In this document: positions 1-8,571 of the stretch, in pieces
Layout of the letters: the number at the start of each line of letters is the position of its first letter
Numbering within the stretch: the first letter of the stretch is position 1
NCBI RefSeq assembly: GCF_002140175.1
Contig: NZ_NGMO01000003.1
Span: 292,940-329,773 of the forward strand
DNA: 36,834 nucleotides
Origin: Candidatus Enterococcus wittei
Lineage (GTDB): Bacteria > Bacillota > Bacilli > Lactobacillales > Enterococcaceae
Reading direction: 5' to 3'
Program-made: the position numbers and the translations under genes
The notes under the pieces: generated by a model
Database searches by the model: none
What the model was told of the DNA's origin: nothing
Seen by the model: only the letters and a program-made list of their open reading frames with translations

Positions 1-83
1 ATATAAATATAAAAAATATTTAATATTATTTCTTATAACCTCAAATCATTCTCTGCTTAACCTTATCTATCAGTAATGGACAC

Positions 84-117
84 AAAAAAAGGAGTAGCCT
101 AAGCCACTCCTTTTTCA
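84..117 (-). terminator. Rho-independent terminator of the lipoprotein gene
   Basis: Read on the minus strand, AAAAAGGAGTGGC and GCTACTCCTTTTTTT form a GC-containing hairpin with a short loop, ending in a run of seven T. It lies about 65 bp after the lipoprotein stop codon. Confidence 0.85.
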
Positions 118-180
118 CAATAAAAACAATTTGTACAAAGACAGTAAAGTCCGTTTATTGATTACTGATTAGATGAATGA

Positions 181-765
181 TTATTCACTAACAGTAACAT
201 CGCCTGTTACTGAAGCACCATCTTCATCAAGTTTTGCTGAATCTTTGTATTCTTGTTTTTCAAATGTTACGTTGCCTTCTACTTTAGCACCATTTAAGAC
301 AAAGCCATTTGCTTTTACAAGTACATCACCTTTGATTGTTCCGTGAACGATGTTTGTATTTTCAGATTCGATGATCAATTCAGGAACTGTCATTGTGTAT
401 TCAGCTGTCACATTACGGTCATCATCTTGTGAGTATAATGCAATTTTTCTGTAGATATCTTGACTATCGTCATCTTTATCATGGAATTCACCAGCAACTG
501 TTACGTCATTTGTGAATGTTACATCGTTAGTTGCTGCAATGATCCAGTTTCCATCAGCAGACATTGCTTTTTCTAAAACTGTTGGGTCATCACTGATTGA
601 AGCAGTTGAAACAACATCTGCTGTGCTTTCAGTAGTACTTACTTCTGTTGTTGATGCTTCTGAACTTGAATCTTTTGATGTATCATTACTATCAGAGCTA
701 CATGCACCTAACACTAATAATGCAGTTGCTGTAAGACCTAAAATAGATAGTTTTTTTGCTAACAT
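181..765 (-). CDS. Small secreted lipoprotein of unknown function
   Basis: The 194-residue product has a lipoprotein signal peptide: a Lys-rich start, a hydrophobic core and the lipobox LGAC with the lipidated Cys at residue 22. It should be anchored to the outer face of the membrane. A Ser/Thr/Asp/Glu-rich linker (about residues 23-60) is followed by a domain with regularly spaced Val/Thr strands (GTIKGDVLVKANG, GAKVEGNVTFEK, GASVTGDVTVSE). These look like rungs of a small beta-helix or polymer-forming-type fold. I do not recognise a specific family. The start is supported by AGAGGAAG upstream of the ATG. The gene stands alone, with its own promoter and terminator; the promoter spacer contains a dyad that may be an operator. 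Confidence 0.85.
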   Translation of the reverse strand: MLAKKLSILGLTATALLVLGACSSDSNDTSKDSSSEASTTEVSTTESTADVVSTASISDDPTVLEKAMSADGNWIIAATNDVTFTNDVTVAGEFHDKDDDSQDIYRKIALYSQDDDRNVTAEYTMTVPELIIESENTNIVHGTIKGDVLVKANGFVLNGAKVEGNVTFEKQEYKDSAKLDEDGASVTGDVTVSE

Positions 766-800
766 AAAATCGCTTCCTCTCTTTTTTTAACTCATAGAAA

Positions 801-829
801 ATTATACCATGGATGTTTCTCCATGTGAA
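801..829 (-). promoter_or_regulatory. Promoter of the lipoprotein gene, with a dyad in the spacer
   Basis: On the minus strand, TTCACA (829-824) and TATAAT (806-801) are 17 bp apart, a near-consensus sigma-A promoter. The spacer is almost filled by the dyad ATGGA-N6-TCCAT at 809-824, placed where a bound repressor or a MerR-like activator could act. The same dyad recurs at 902-917. Confidence 0.65.
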
Positions 830-901
830 ATAATTTTCATAAAAAGTATTTCATCGATAAAATTTCTTTTCACTAACTTCTCGTTCCTTTGTCTCTTAGC
901 T

Positions 902-917
902 ATGGAAAACTATCCAT
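902..917. promoter_or_regulatory. Second copy of the ATGGA-N6-TCCAT dyad
   Basis: ATGGA (902-906) and TCCAT (913-917) are separated by six bases. Arm sequence and spacing are the same as in the dyad at 809-824 inside the lipoprotein promoter, while the central six bases differ. This suggests a pair of sites for one DNA-binding protein. The protein is unknown. Confidence 0.35.
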
Positions 918-935
918 GATCTTAGACGAGTCAAT

Positions 936-1466
936 CTATTGATCAAAACCGATCAATTCTGTATTATCAACAAAGAAATCAAAGAACCCTGAATTCGGCA
1001 TTGGATGAAAATATGCATTGATCACACGAATCAGTGCATTGTGACACACAAGTAAATACACATTCTCTTCATCTGCTAGACATTCTTTTAGTAGCGGAGT
1101 TACACGAGCATATACATCCAAGACGGATTCACCATTGGGAAACCGTACAGCAAATTCTGTTCTTGCTTCTTGAAAAACCGTTTCTTGGCTAGGCATTCCA
1201 TCATACTCACCAAAATCCATTTCCATCAAACGATCATCTGATGTCATTGGTAACTGGATCTTTGTTGCCACTGCTTGAGCGGTATCTTTTGCACGTTGTA
1301 GCGGTGAATGGATAATCTTAGTGACCGGTATATCCAATTTTGCTACCTTTTCCGCCAACATCTCTGCTTGTAACTTTCCTTTATCTGTCAACTCGATATC
1401 TGCTCTTCCACAGACTAATCCTTGTGCATTCCAAGTTGTCTCGCCATGTCTTGTTACATATAGCAT
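936..1466 (-). CDS. Histidine phosphatase (phosphoglycerate mutase-like)
   Basis: The 176-residue cytoplasmic protein belongs to the branched histidine phosphatase family. It has the RHG motif with the phospho-accepting His7 (TRHGETTWN), the phosphate-pocket segment HSPLQRAKDTA (Arg58), an acidic proton donor in the LMEMDFGEYDG stretch (about Glu82), and the second catalytic His142 (VCHNALIR). The length fits the small phosphatase branch (CobC/PhoE/GpmB-like), not cofactor-dependent Pgm of about 230-250 residues. The substrate cannot be read from sequence. AAGGAG sits nine bases before the ATG. An extended -10 (TGCTACAAT) upstream suggests its own promoter. Confidence 0.9.
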   Translation of the reverse strand: MLYVTRHGETTWNAQGLVCGRADIELTDKGKLQAEMLAEKVAKLDIPVTKIIHSPLQRAKDTAQAVATKIQLPMTSDDRLMEMDFGEYDGMPSQETVFQEARTEFAVRFPNGESVLDVYARVTPLLKECLADEENVYLLVCHNALIRVINAYFHPMPNSGFFDFFVDNTELIGFDQ

Positions 1467-1566
1467 TTAATCATTCTCCTTTATCTCAATCTATTTCGAT
1501 TGTAGCATAACTTTCTTAACGTAGTTGAGAGATCGATTTTACGAATGAATTCACGATTCCCATTTC

Positions 1567-3078
1567 CTATTGCTTCGAATCTTCTTGTAATTCGATACGT
1601 TGTGTCGCCACTTTCTCTAAAAAACGCTGATCATGATCAACGATCAACATCGCAGGCCTTACTTGTAAAAGCAATTGTTCGATCTGCTCTTGATTGAAAA
1701 CATCAAGGTAATTGAGCGGTTCATCCCAAATATATAAATCAGCCGTTTGTGCCAGTGACTTTGCTAATTCAACCTTTTTCCGCTGCCCCATACTCATCTT
1801 CTCGATCCGTGTATGGAACACTTCACGTTCCATTCCTAGTTTACGTAAATTATTAATAAATAGTTGGTAATCCAACTGGTGCTTATCCGAAAATTCTGCC
1901 AACGTTCCTGTATTGTCTTCGTAATCTTGACGTACATAACTAATCTTGAGATTTGCCGGTTGTATGACTTCCCCTTGACTGATTCCACCAAATGTACCAA
2001 GTAAAAATTGGAGGATCGATGATTTTCCTATTCCATTTGGCCCTGATAATGCCACACATTGCTGTTGTTCAATAATAAAATTGATTGGTTCAAATAGCCA
2101 ATCTTCATAACCTAACTGTAAATTTTCCACTGTCAATATGCGTTTGTGATGGGAACGATGAGGGTTCATTGCTAACGCATCAATGTATTCGATATCTTTT
2201 AATAATTTTTCCTTTTCACTGATTTGAGACTCCATGCGCTGAACGATTGCTTTTGAACGTTTCATCGTTCGTGCAGCATCTGCCCCCACTGCACCACGAT
2301 CAACCCTTCTGGCTTCTGTATCAATAAAGCCGACTTTTTTCTTTGTCTTATCCTTTTCACGTGAACGGGACCATTCCGCTTTTTCTGCGGCTGTTTTCTT
2401 TAAGCGCGTCACTTCTTTTTTGATTTTATTGTTTTGAGCCAATTCAAATTCGTCTTTTTTTCGTTTTTGTTCCTCATAAATGGAATAATTTCCTTGATAG
2501 ATCTCCACTTTGCTTTTTTCGATCACCAATAGATGATCCACGACTTCATCAATAAATGAGCGGTCATGACTGATCACGATAAACCCTTGTTGTTTCTTTC
2601 TAAGATACTTCGCCACCTGTGCTCGCCCTACTACATCTAAATGATTCGTCGGTTCATCGATCAAGGGGAAATGCTTGTCGTCGGTGAACAATAAAGCAAG
2701 CAAGACTTTTGTTTTTTCTCCGCCAGATAATGTTTCAAATGGCCGCCAGATAATCTCAGGGTCTGTTTGCATCAATGTCAATTCTCGTTCGATCTCCCAA
2801 AGTTCAAATGCCCCGAGCTCCATCAAAACGTCATACGTCAGGCGATCAACAGCTTCGACTGATTGAGGGAAATAATTAAAATTTTGTTGATGGATCACTT
2901 GTCCTTGATAAGGAACCTGATTTTGCAAAATACGCAATAAAGTCGTTTTGCCCCGACCATTTCTGCCAATCAAGCCAAGTTTCCAATTCGTGTCCAAATT
3001 CAAACTTACTTCGTCAAACAATAATGTTTCCTGGCTATCATAGCCAAACGTGACATTCTTTAATTCAATAGTTGTCAT
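1567..3078 (-). CDS. ABC-F ribosome-protection protein, Lsa(A)/Eat(A)-like
   Basis: The 503-residue protein has two ABC ATPase domains and no membrane segments, as in ABC-F proteins. The first has Walker A GRNGRGKT (about 38-45), signature LSGGEK (117-122) and Walker B with DEPTNHLD (141-148). The second has Walker A GPNGIGKSS (about 346-354), the variant signature MSMGQRKK (428-435) and DEPLNYLD (452-459). The charged linker between them (about 200-310) is the antibiotic-resistance domain that reaches the peptidyl transferase centre. The sequence closely resembles enterococcal Lsa(A) and Eat(A), which give intrinsic resistance to lincosamides, streptogramin A and pleuromutilins. That spectrum is family knowledge, not shown here. 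The ATG at 3078 is preferred over GTG at 3087 because GAGGTG lies six bases before it and overlaps the GTG. An attenuator-like leader precedes it. Confidence 0.9.
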   Translation of the reverse strand: MTTIELKNVTFGYDSQETLLFDEVSLNLDTNWKLGLIGRNGRGKTTLLRILQNQVPYQGQVIHQQNFNYFPQSVEAVDRLTYDVLMELGAFELWEIERELTLMQTDPEIIWRPFETLSGGEKTKVLLALLFTDDKHFPLIDEPTNHLDVVGRAQVAKYLRKKQQGFIVISHDRSFIDEVVDHLLVIEKSKVEIYQGNYSIYEEQKRKKDEFELAQNNKIKKEVTRLKKTAAEKAEWSRSREKDKTKKKVGFIDTEARRVDRGAVGADAARTMKRSKAIVQRMESQISEKEKLLKDIEYIDALAMNPHRSHHKRILTVENLQLGYEDWLFEPINFIIEQQQCVALSGPNGIGKSSILQFLLGTFGGISQGEVIQPANLKISYVRQDYEDNTGTLAEFSDKHQLDYQLFINNLRKLGMEREVFHTRIEKMSMGQRKKVELAKSLAQTADLYIWDEPLNYLDVFNQEQIEQLLLQVRPAMLIVDHDQRFLEKVATQRIELQEDSKQ

Positions 3079-3092
3079 ACTTTTCACCTCGT

Positions 3093-3125
3093 AAAAAAAG
3101 ACCAGTCCTATTTTCAGAACTGGTC
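3093..3125 (-). terminator. Attenuator terminator directly before the ABC-F start codon
   Basis: On the minus strand GACCAGT (3125-3119) and ACTGGTC (3106-3100) pair, followed by TTTTTTT (3099-3093). The hairpin ends 14 bases before the ABC-F ATG, so it would stop transcripts before the gene. Its 5' arm and loop (CCAGTTCTGAAAAT, 3123-3110) can instead pair with ATTTTCAGAATTGG inside the upstream short reading frame (3179-3166), with one G-U pair. The two folds are mutually exclusive. Confidence 0.7.
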
Positions 3126-3153
3126 AAAAAGACGGGTAAAAAAAAGACCCATC
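3125..3153 (-). terminator. Second terminator-like hairpin in the ABC-F leader
   Basis: GATGGGT (3153-3147) and ACCCGTC (3137-3131) form a 7-bp stem with one G-U pair around a U-rich loop, and are followed by TTTTTG. It sits between the leader peptide and the main attenuator. It may be an extra terminator or a pause site. Confidence 0.45.
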
Positions 3154-3161
3154 CATTGAAA

Positions 3162-3185
3162 CTAGCCAATTCTGAAAATCTGCAT
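3162..3185 (-). CDS. Leader peptide MQIFRIG of the ABC-F attenuator
   Basis: A seven-codon frame (ATG to TAG) is preceded by AAGGA six bases upstream. It lies in the roughly 200-nt leader of the ABC-F gene, and its own coding bases form one strand of the predicted antiterminator. Several ABC-F resistance genes (vmlR, msrD, vga types) are known to be induced by drug-stalled ribosomes on short leader peptides. That this frame works in the same way is inference. Confidence 0.5.
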   Translation of the reverse strand: MQIFRIG

Positions 3186-3285
3186 ACTGCTTCCTTGTTC
3201 TTTCAAGGTACAGTAAATTTGCAGCTTCAACCAATTGACTTAGTTTTTCAATGCACGGATCCCTCGTTTCATTTGATTTGCCACT

Positions 3286-3315
3286 AGATTACCATAGATA
3301 TTTTAAAGGTGTCAA
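3286..3315 (-). promoter_or_regulatory. Promoter of the ABC-F gene
   Basis: TTGACA (3315-3310) and TAATCT (3291-3286) are 18 bp apart, with a TG one base before the -10 (extended -10). The -35 overlaps the stop codon of the upstream glycerate kinase gene. Transcription from here gives a leader of about 200 nt containing the leader peptide and hairpins. Confidence 0.65.
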
Positions 3316-4424
3316 CTAAATTCATTAGTAAAAAGATGAGAAAGTGCAGTTGAAAGTAATTGGACTTTTTCCAGTGTCTCATGAGGATCCATCGCTTCCG
3401 CCAACGTTATCGGTCCAAATTGGATACTGAAAATGCTAGGGAGAAAGCGAGTCAGTTCACCTAACTCCTTTTCTCTGCTTCCACAAATCCCAATGATTTT
3501 TTTATGGTGCTTTTTTGCAAGAAGAGCGACCCCATATGGTACTTTTCCATGAATCGTCTGTTGATCGATTCGTCCTTCACCGGTGACAATGATATCTGCT
3601 TCTTTAACTTGCTCTTCTAAACCTACTAACTCAGCCACCAGCTGAAACCCAGATTGCATGGTCGCCCCTAATAAAAATAAAGCACCCCCAATACCTCCAG
3701 CGGCTCCACTTCCAGGTAAATCATCCAAGTCAAGAGATTGGCTAGTCTTTATTTGATCCACTATTGACTTTGCTTGCTGATCTAAAAAGGCTAATGTGTC
3801 GGGCGTTCCTCCTTTTTGTGTTCCAAACAATAAAGCAGCTCCGAGTTCTCCTGTATAGGGACTCGTCACATCTGAAGCAATGGTCAATTTAGTCGTGATC
3901 GGCATTAATGTATGAAGATCCAATTCTTTGACGGAGAGCAAAGGATTGCCTTCTGTCACACCGACTAGTGTAGCTCCAAGAGACTGCAACAATCCTAAGC
4001 CACCATCTGAACAGCCACTACCGCCTAATGCAATAATGATCTCATCTGGTTGTTGTTTGATGGCATCTTTGATCAACTCACCTAAACCAAAACTCGAAGC
4101 AAGACGGATCGTTTGATCTGTCGGTTTAGATAGTAAATCGATGCCCACTACTTCTGCTGACTCAATAATAGCAATCTTCTTATGATTATACATAGTTACT
4201 AAGTATCGAGATTCCTTCTGACGAAAAAGCAGATCCATCCCTTGCACCTTTTTCCATTCTCCACCCAGTGTATGATATATTGCTTCAGTCGTGCCTTCTC
4301 CGCCGTCAGCGATCGGTTGATTGCTCTTTTTTCCATTAGTCATCCAGCCATTTAAGACCGCTTGGTTCAACTCTACCGATGAGGCACTTCCCTTGAAGGA
4401 ATCAATCGCCGCAAGTACATTCAT
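3312..4424 (-). CDS. glxK: Glycerate kinase
   Basis: The 370-residue cytoplasmic enzyme phosphorylates D-glycerate with ATP, probably to 2-phosphoglycerate as in this family (GarK/GlxK type). The N-terminus MNVLAAIDSFKGSASS matches the family start. Other family hallmarks are IADGGEGTTEA, ALGGSGCSDGGLGLLQSLGA, GSGAAGGIGGALFLLGA and TGEGRIDQQTIHGKVP. A longer frame reaches to 4559, but the ATG at 4424 is correct by homology and has AGGAGAGG just upstream. The longer version would overlap the preceding gene. It follows the glycosyltransferase-like gene after 25 bp and is probably cotranscribed with it; no functional link between the two is evident. Confidence 0.93.
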   Translation of the reverse strand: MNVLAAIDSFKGSASSVELNQAVLNGWMTNGKKSNQPIADGGEGTTEAIYHTLGGEWKKVQGMDLLFRQKESRYLVTMYNHKKIAIIESAEVVGIDLLSKPTDQTIRLASSFGLGELIKDAIKQQPDEIIIALGGSGCSDGGLGLLQSLGATLVGVTEGNPLLSVKELDLHTLMPITTKLTIASDVTSPYTGELGAALLFGTQKGGTPDTLAFLDQQAKSIVDQIKTSQSLDLDDLPGSGAAGGIGGALFLLGATMQSGFQLVAELVGLEEQVKEADIIVTGEGRIDQQTIHGKVPYGVALLAKKHHKKIIGICGSREKELGELTRFLPSIFSIQFGPITLAEAMDPHETLEKVQLLSTALSHLFTNEFS

Positions 4425-4449
4425 TTTACCTCTCCTTACAGTTTCAACT

Positions 4450-5337
4450 TTACTTTCCTTGTCCATCATATTCATACCATTCAAATACCTGTGGATCAAC
4501 ACCTTCGAATCGTTTGGCCCAAGTTTTCGCATCAAAGAACTCGATGATTTCAGAAGCAACGGGTCGATAAGGTGTATTCAAAAACTCAGGCAATTCCTTT
4601 AAGTCTCTTTCTTGCAACAAAAAAATATTTTGGGGATCATAGAAACGGTATCCAGAAATAGCTAGGTTGTCTGTCACTAATTTTTTGTTAAAAAAAATAG
4701 ACTCAAATGTTCGTAATGTCACACCACTTTGACCTTCTCGAAGCAATTCCAAGATGCCTCGTGAACCACTCGTTAATTTTAAATAGTCCGCATAGGTTAA
4801 ATAACCAGCTTGATCATTGCCACGACTTGGCAATATATAATAATGACTAGTGATCCCAAGTTTATCGAATGCTTTTTTATAATGATCTGCTCGTTCTTTT
4901 CGACCATTGTCGGTAGCACCGAAAAATAAATCACTCGTTTGTTCACTATGTGGTAATTGCATCTGTTTAGAATAAAAAGAACTGTTGTGTTTAAGACCTA
5001 AAGCCTTTGCTTCTAGAATATCAAAATGATAAATATCGTCAATGGCAGAAGATTGTTGAGCGTTTTTCAAAAGTTGATGATGCTCCTCCCGAAAATGGTT
5101 CCAAAAAAACAAAATGATTTTTGCATTCGTATAAGGACGCACACGCTCAGCAAATTGGATCTCAAATCCATAATCCAAAAAAATAATCATTTGATACGCC
5201 TTTAAACGAGCTTGAAAGGAAGACATCACTGATGGATCAGTTAATTCTTTCGCTGAAATCACATCCAGAGAGTCAATAGATGGAAAGAAATAGAGAGATT
5301 TGTTTTTCGCTACAAGTAAAATTGAATGTTGGTTCAT
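4450..5337 (-). CDS. Putative glycosyltransferase / LPS-biosynthesis-like protein
   Basis: The 295-residue cytoplasmic protein has no transmembrane segments. The C-terminal third reads SGSRGILELLREGQSG, then TLRTFESIFFNKKLVTDN, then YDPQNIFLL. This is the arrangement of small glycosyltransferase-like proteins annotated as lipopolysaccharide core or capsule biosynthesis, in which the Arg/Glu-rich element is followed by a short donor-loop segment. Acceptor and sugar are unknown. The start at 5337 is set by GGGAGGAAA eight bases upstream; the frame continues to 5616 without a ribosome site. It is divergent from the permease gene and sits upstream of glycerate kinase. Confidence 0.65.
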   Translation of the reverse strand: MNQHSILLVAKNKSLYFFPSIDSLDVISAKELTDPSVMSSFQARLKAYQMIIFLDYGFEIQFAERVRPYTNAKIILFFWNHFREEHHQLLKNAQQSSAIDDIYHFDILEAKALGLKHNSSFYSKQMQLPHSEQTSDLFFGATDNGRKERADHYKKAFDKLGITSHYYILPSRGNDQAGYLTYADYLKLTSGSRGILELLREGQSGVTLRTFESIFFNKKLVTDNLAISGYRFYDPQNIFLLQERDLKELPEFLNTPYRPVASEIIEFFDAKTWAKRFEGVDPQVFEWYEYDGQGK

Positions 5338-5558
5338 GGTTATTTCCTCCCTTTGCTCCTCTAAGATAATCATTGTTTGAGTTCTTTCATCATTAAATAG
5401 AGGGTGTTTTATTTCTATGATAGCCTTTTTTAAATATAAAAAGCGAGTGAAACGCTTTCTACGACTTACTTTACTTCTTATTTCAAAAGTCAAGAAGAGT
5501 ACTTGGGCATCTTCTAAATTTAAGAATACGCTCACACAAAAATATTTTTTCAGAATAG

Positions 5559-5586
5559 TTGAAATTATCTGATAATTTGTTATGAT
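5559..5586 (+). promoter_or_regulatory. Promoter of the amino acid permease gene
   Basis: TTGAAA (5559-5564) and TATGAT (5581-5586) are 16 bp apart, about 55 bp before the permease start codon. Confidence 0.55.
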
Positions 5587-5642
5587 AAGACATATTATTT
5601 TATGATGGTGAATCAAACGAACACATAGAAAAGAGGCTGTTT

Positions 5643-7010
5643 ATGGAACATACAAAAGAGAAAACATTGAAAAAACAACTAAACTCTAGACATATCACTA
5701 TGTTGGCACTTGGCGGTGCCATTGGAGCTGGATTATTCAAAGGAAGCGGTGAAGCAATTGGTATCGCTGGTCCTGCTGTCTTATTGGCTTTTTTGATTGG
5801 CGGCGCTATTTTGTTTATCGTCATGAACGGATTAGGCAAACTCGTTTTAGATGGTGGCGATACGCATCACGGATTATCTGGACTGATTCGTCCATACTTA
5901 GGGAACCATTCCGCAGATTTTGTGGACTGGGTCTACTATTCGATGTGGATGATCAATATTATTGCTGAGGCTGTAGCAGCTGCTTCGTTTATGCAATTAT
6001 GGTTTCCTCATGTACCCGCTTGGTTTTTCATCTTGATGTTGGCCATTTTGACAACATTGATCAACCTCTATTCCGTTCGGTTATTTGCCGAAACTGAATA
6101 CTGGTTAGCCTTTGCAAAAATCAGCGTCATTGTGTTATTGATTATTTTTGGACTCTATTTAGTTGGGCAACAAATGTTGGGTACCGGCGTCTTTCCTACA
6201 TTAAGCCAGCTAACTTCTCACGGAGGCTTTACTCCTCATGGGTTGAAAGGAGTCATCAGTTCATTATTAGTCGTTATTTACTCGTATGGGGGCTCTGAAT
6301 TAATTGCTATCACCGTCAGTGAAGCGGATGATCCTAAAAAAGCGATTCCTAAAGCGATCAAAGGGGTCATGGGGCGGATCGTTTCTTTTTATTTGATTCC
6401 TTTATTTTTATTATTGATCCTTTTCCCTTGGAAGACACTTGCAGGGTCCTCTGTCAGTCCTTTCGTGATGGTCTTTGAACAGATGAACATTCCATTTGCC
6501 GGAGACATTGTGAATTTTGTCATTGTACTGGCCTTATTTTCTTCCATTAATTCTGGAGTCTACGCTTCTTCTCGTCTTTTATTTTTCCGATTAAAAGATA
6601 AGAAAGGAAATGTCAATAAATTAGCGAAATTAAATAAACATCAAGTTCCCCAACGCTCTGTTTTCTTTTGTACAAGCGTGTTGTATATCGGTGTGATTCT
6701 TTCCTATTTTGTAGGAGATAAGTTATTTGGTTATCTTGCCGGTTCTCTTTCTTATACGATCTTAGTCATCTGGATGATGATCAGTGCTGCAGCGTTCCAC
6801 TTAGCTCTCAAAAAGGGAACCATAAAAGATAAAAGCTTTAACTTGTTCGCATTGATTGCTTTAAGCTTGATATTTATTGGTATTTTGATGACAAATACAT
6901 TAGGTGTTACAATTTTGACTGCCCTCTTATATGCCATGATTTTCTTTAGTTATCAAAAGAAAAATGATGTTTTCCATTTAGAAAATGAATCTTTTTCATC
7001 TGTGAATTAG
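5643..7010 (+). CDS. APC-family amino acid permease
   Basis: The 455-residue membrane protein has about twelve hydrophobic segments. The N-terminal signature of the amino acid-polyamine-organocation family is HITMLALGGAIGAGLFKGSG, in the unwound first helix that binds the amino acid backbone. SEADDPKKAIPKAIKGVMGRI after helix VI is the conserved cytoplasmic loop of the AAT/GABA-permease subfamily. It should import an amino acid with a proton; the substrate cannot be predicted. AAGAGG lies six bases before the ATG. The gene is monocistronic and divides minus-strand blocks on both sides. Confidence 0.9.
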   Translation: MEHTKEKTLKKQLNSRHITMLALGGAIGAGLFKGSGEAIGIAGPAVLLAFLIGGAILFIVMNGLGKLVLDGGDTHHGLSGLIRPYLGNHSADFVDWVYYSMWMINIIAEAVAAASFMQLWFPHVPAWFFILMLAILTTLINLYSVRLFAETEYWLAFAKISVIVLLIIFGLYLVGQQMLGTGVFPTLSQLTSHGGFTPHGLKGVISSLLVVIYSYGGSELIAITVSEADDPKKAIPKAIKGVMGRIVSFYLIPLFLLLILFPWKTLAGSSVSPFVMVFEQMNIPFAGDIVNFVIVLALFSSINSGVYASSRLLFFRLKDKKGNVNKLAKLNKHQVPQRSVFFCTSVLYIGVILSYFVGDKLFGYLAGSLSYTILVIWMMISAAAFHLALKKGTIKDKSFNLFALIALSLIFIGILMTNTLGVTILTALLYAMIFFSYQKKNDVFHLENESFSSVN

Positions 7011-7030
7011 TCCCATTTACAATTTCCACT

Positions 7031-7092
7031 AAAAAAAGCCGAAGAATCTGAAAATAGCTTTTACTATTTTCGAGATTTCTCGGCTTTTTTTG
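7031..7092. terminator. Bidirectional terminator between the permease and nhaC genes
   Basis: AAAAAAAGCCGA and TCGGCTTTTTTT form the outer stem, and GAAAATAG with CTATTTTC extends it. There are T runs in both reading directions, so it can serve the plus-strand permease and the minus-strand nhaC. Confidence 0.85.
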
Positions 7093-7129
7093 GCTATAAA
7101 ATATAATTGTTACTTTAATTTCAAGAGAC

Positions 7130-8542
7130 TTATACTGATTCTTTAGCGATTTTCAAAGAACTTGTTTCTTCTTTTCGTTTGGTCACTCCTAGCCCTGTAA
7201 AAGCACTAACCAATGAAAATACTGGCGAAAGTAGACTGAAAAAGACAAATGGCAAATAATTGATCGTTGGTACCCCAAACGTACTCGCCACAAAGCTTCC
7301 GGCAATTCCCCAAGGTATTAAGTAATTGATTACCGTCCCACCATCTTCTAGTGTACGCCCTAAAACTGTTGGATCATACCCAGCTTTCTTGTAGGTTTCT
7401 TTAAAAGCATTCCCAGGTAAGATTACTGATAAAAATTGTTCGCCGATAAATAAGTTAACACCGATACTGGTCATCAAAGTAGTAAAAATCAGTCTTGGTG
7501 TATTGGTCATCTTTTTGGATACCACTTCCATGACTGTGGCAATCAACCCAAACTCTATCAGCAATCCACCTAATGAAAGTGTCAAGATGATGAGCGAGAC
7601 TGTTGGCATCATACTTTCGATACCACCGCGACTTAATAAAGAATCGATTTGCGTATTACCAGTCGAAGATACGAACCCTGATTCAATTACTCTAGCTAAC
7701 TCAGCAAATGAAGTGTTTGGATTTTGTATGAAGATCATTCCTATAGCAGCAACAATATTTAATAGAATCGTTAAAATTGCTGGTACTTTTTTCCATGCGC
7801 AAAGCAACATCAACAATAAAGGAAGAAATGCCCAGAAAGAAATCGTAAAGTGGTTTTCAAGTACTGCAGTTACTTCTTGGATTTTATTCAAACTTGTTCC
7901 CTTGTCAGTATGTCCCAAAACCATAAACAATCCTAATGAAACAACAAAAGCTGGAATAGTCGACCACATCATATGTTTAATATGTTTAAATAGATCTGCT
8001 TCAACGATAGCAGCTGTGAGATTCGTTGATTCTGATAAGGGAGACATTTTATCCCCAAAAACAGCTCCCGAAACAATTGCCCCAACAATCAATGGTGGAT
8101 TGAGCCCTAAAGTGACACCAATACCGAAAAAGGCGATACCAATTGTAGACATTACAGTAAAGGCACTTCCAACAGCGCTTCCGATGATGGCACAGACAAC
8201 AAAGATCGAAGGAACAAACCAAGGGATACTGATGAATTTGAATCCTACCACCATTAAGGTAGGAATGATCCCCGCTTGAATCCACACAGCAATCAAGGCT
8301 CCAACTAGCATAAAAATAAATATTGGGATGATGCCCGGTTTGAGCCCTTTAATGATCCCTTCATGCAACAAATCGCTTGGATATTTCTTACCTACCGCAT
8401 AGAACATAACCAAACTGATTGCGATTAAGATAGCGACATTAGGTGAAATCTTCAACCCTACTACCCCAATTGAAATCGTGGCTACAATGATAACTAGCAT
8501 AATAACTGCTTCTAAAAATTTTGGACTTCTTTTATTCGTCAT
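7130..8542 (-). CDS. nhaC: NhaC-type Na+/H+ antiporter family protein
   Basis: The 470-residue membrane protein has about eleven or twelve hydrophobic segments and is typical of NhaC. GAIVSGAVFGDKMSPLSESTNLTAAI is the conserved ion-binding region, and a matching second-half segment is GRTLEDGGTVINYLIPWG. Members exchange Na+ for H+; some are coupled to amino acid or organic-acid traffic. The ATG at 8542 is chosen because AGGAG lies seven bases upstream, while the ATG at 8548 is only one base from it. A T-box leader upstream ties expression to the charge of one tRNA. If the specifier is Tyr, as I favour, a role in tyrosine or tyramine physiology or transport is more likely than general pH control. 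Confidence 0.9.
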   Translation of the reverse strand: MTNKRSPKFLEAVIMLVIIVATISIGVVGLKISPNVAILIAISLVMFYAVGKKYPSDLLHEGIIKGLKPGIIPIFIFMLVGALIAVWIQAGIIPTLMVVGFKFISIPWFVPSIFVVCAIIGSAVGSAFTVMSTIGIAFFGIGVTLGLNPPLIVGAIVSGAVFGDKMSPLSESTNLTAAIVEADLFKHIKHMMWSTIPAFVVSLGLFMVLGHTDKGTSLNKIQEVTAVLENHFTISFWAFLPLLLMLLCAWKKVPAILTILLNIVAAIGMIFIQNPNTSFAELARVIESGFVSSTGNTQIDSLLSRGGIESMMPTVSLIILTLSLGGLLIEFGLIATVMEVVSKKMTNTPRLIFTTLMTSIGVNLFIGEQFLSVILPGNAFKETYKKAGYDPTVLGRTLEDGGTVINYLIPWGIAGSFVASTFGVPTINYLPFVFFSLLSPVFSLVSAFTGLGVTKRKEETSSLKIAKESV

Positions 8543-8571
8543 ATTCATTCTCCTCTTTTAGTTTACTAAGT

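Noticed and set aside
5338-5616. N-terminal extension of the glycosyltransferase-like protein
   Set aside because: No ribosome site at the upstream start; GGGAGGAAA precedes the ATG at 5337 and the extension crosses the intergenic region shared with the permease gene.
7503-8279. 258-codon plus-strand frame opposite nhaC
   Set aside because: Composition is the complement of a hydrophobic membrane protein gene; no ribosome site and no recognisable family.
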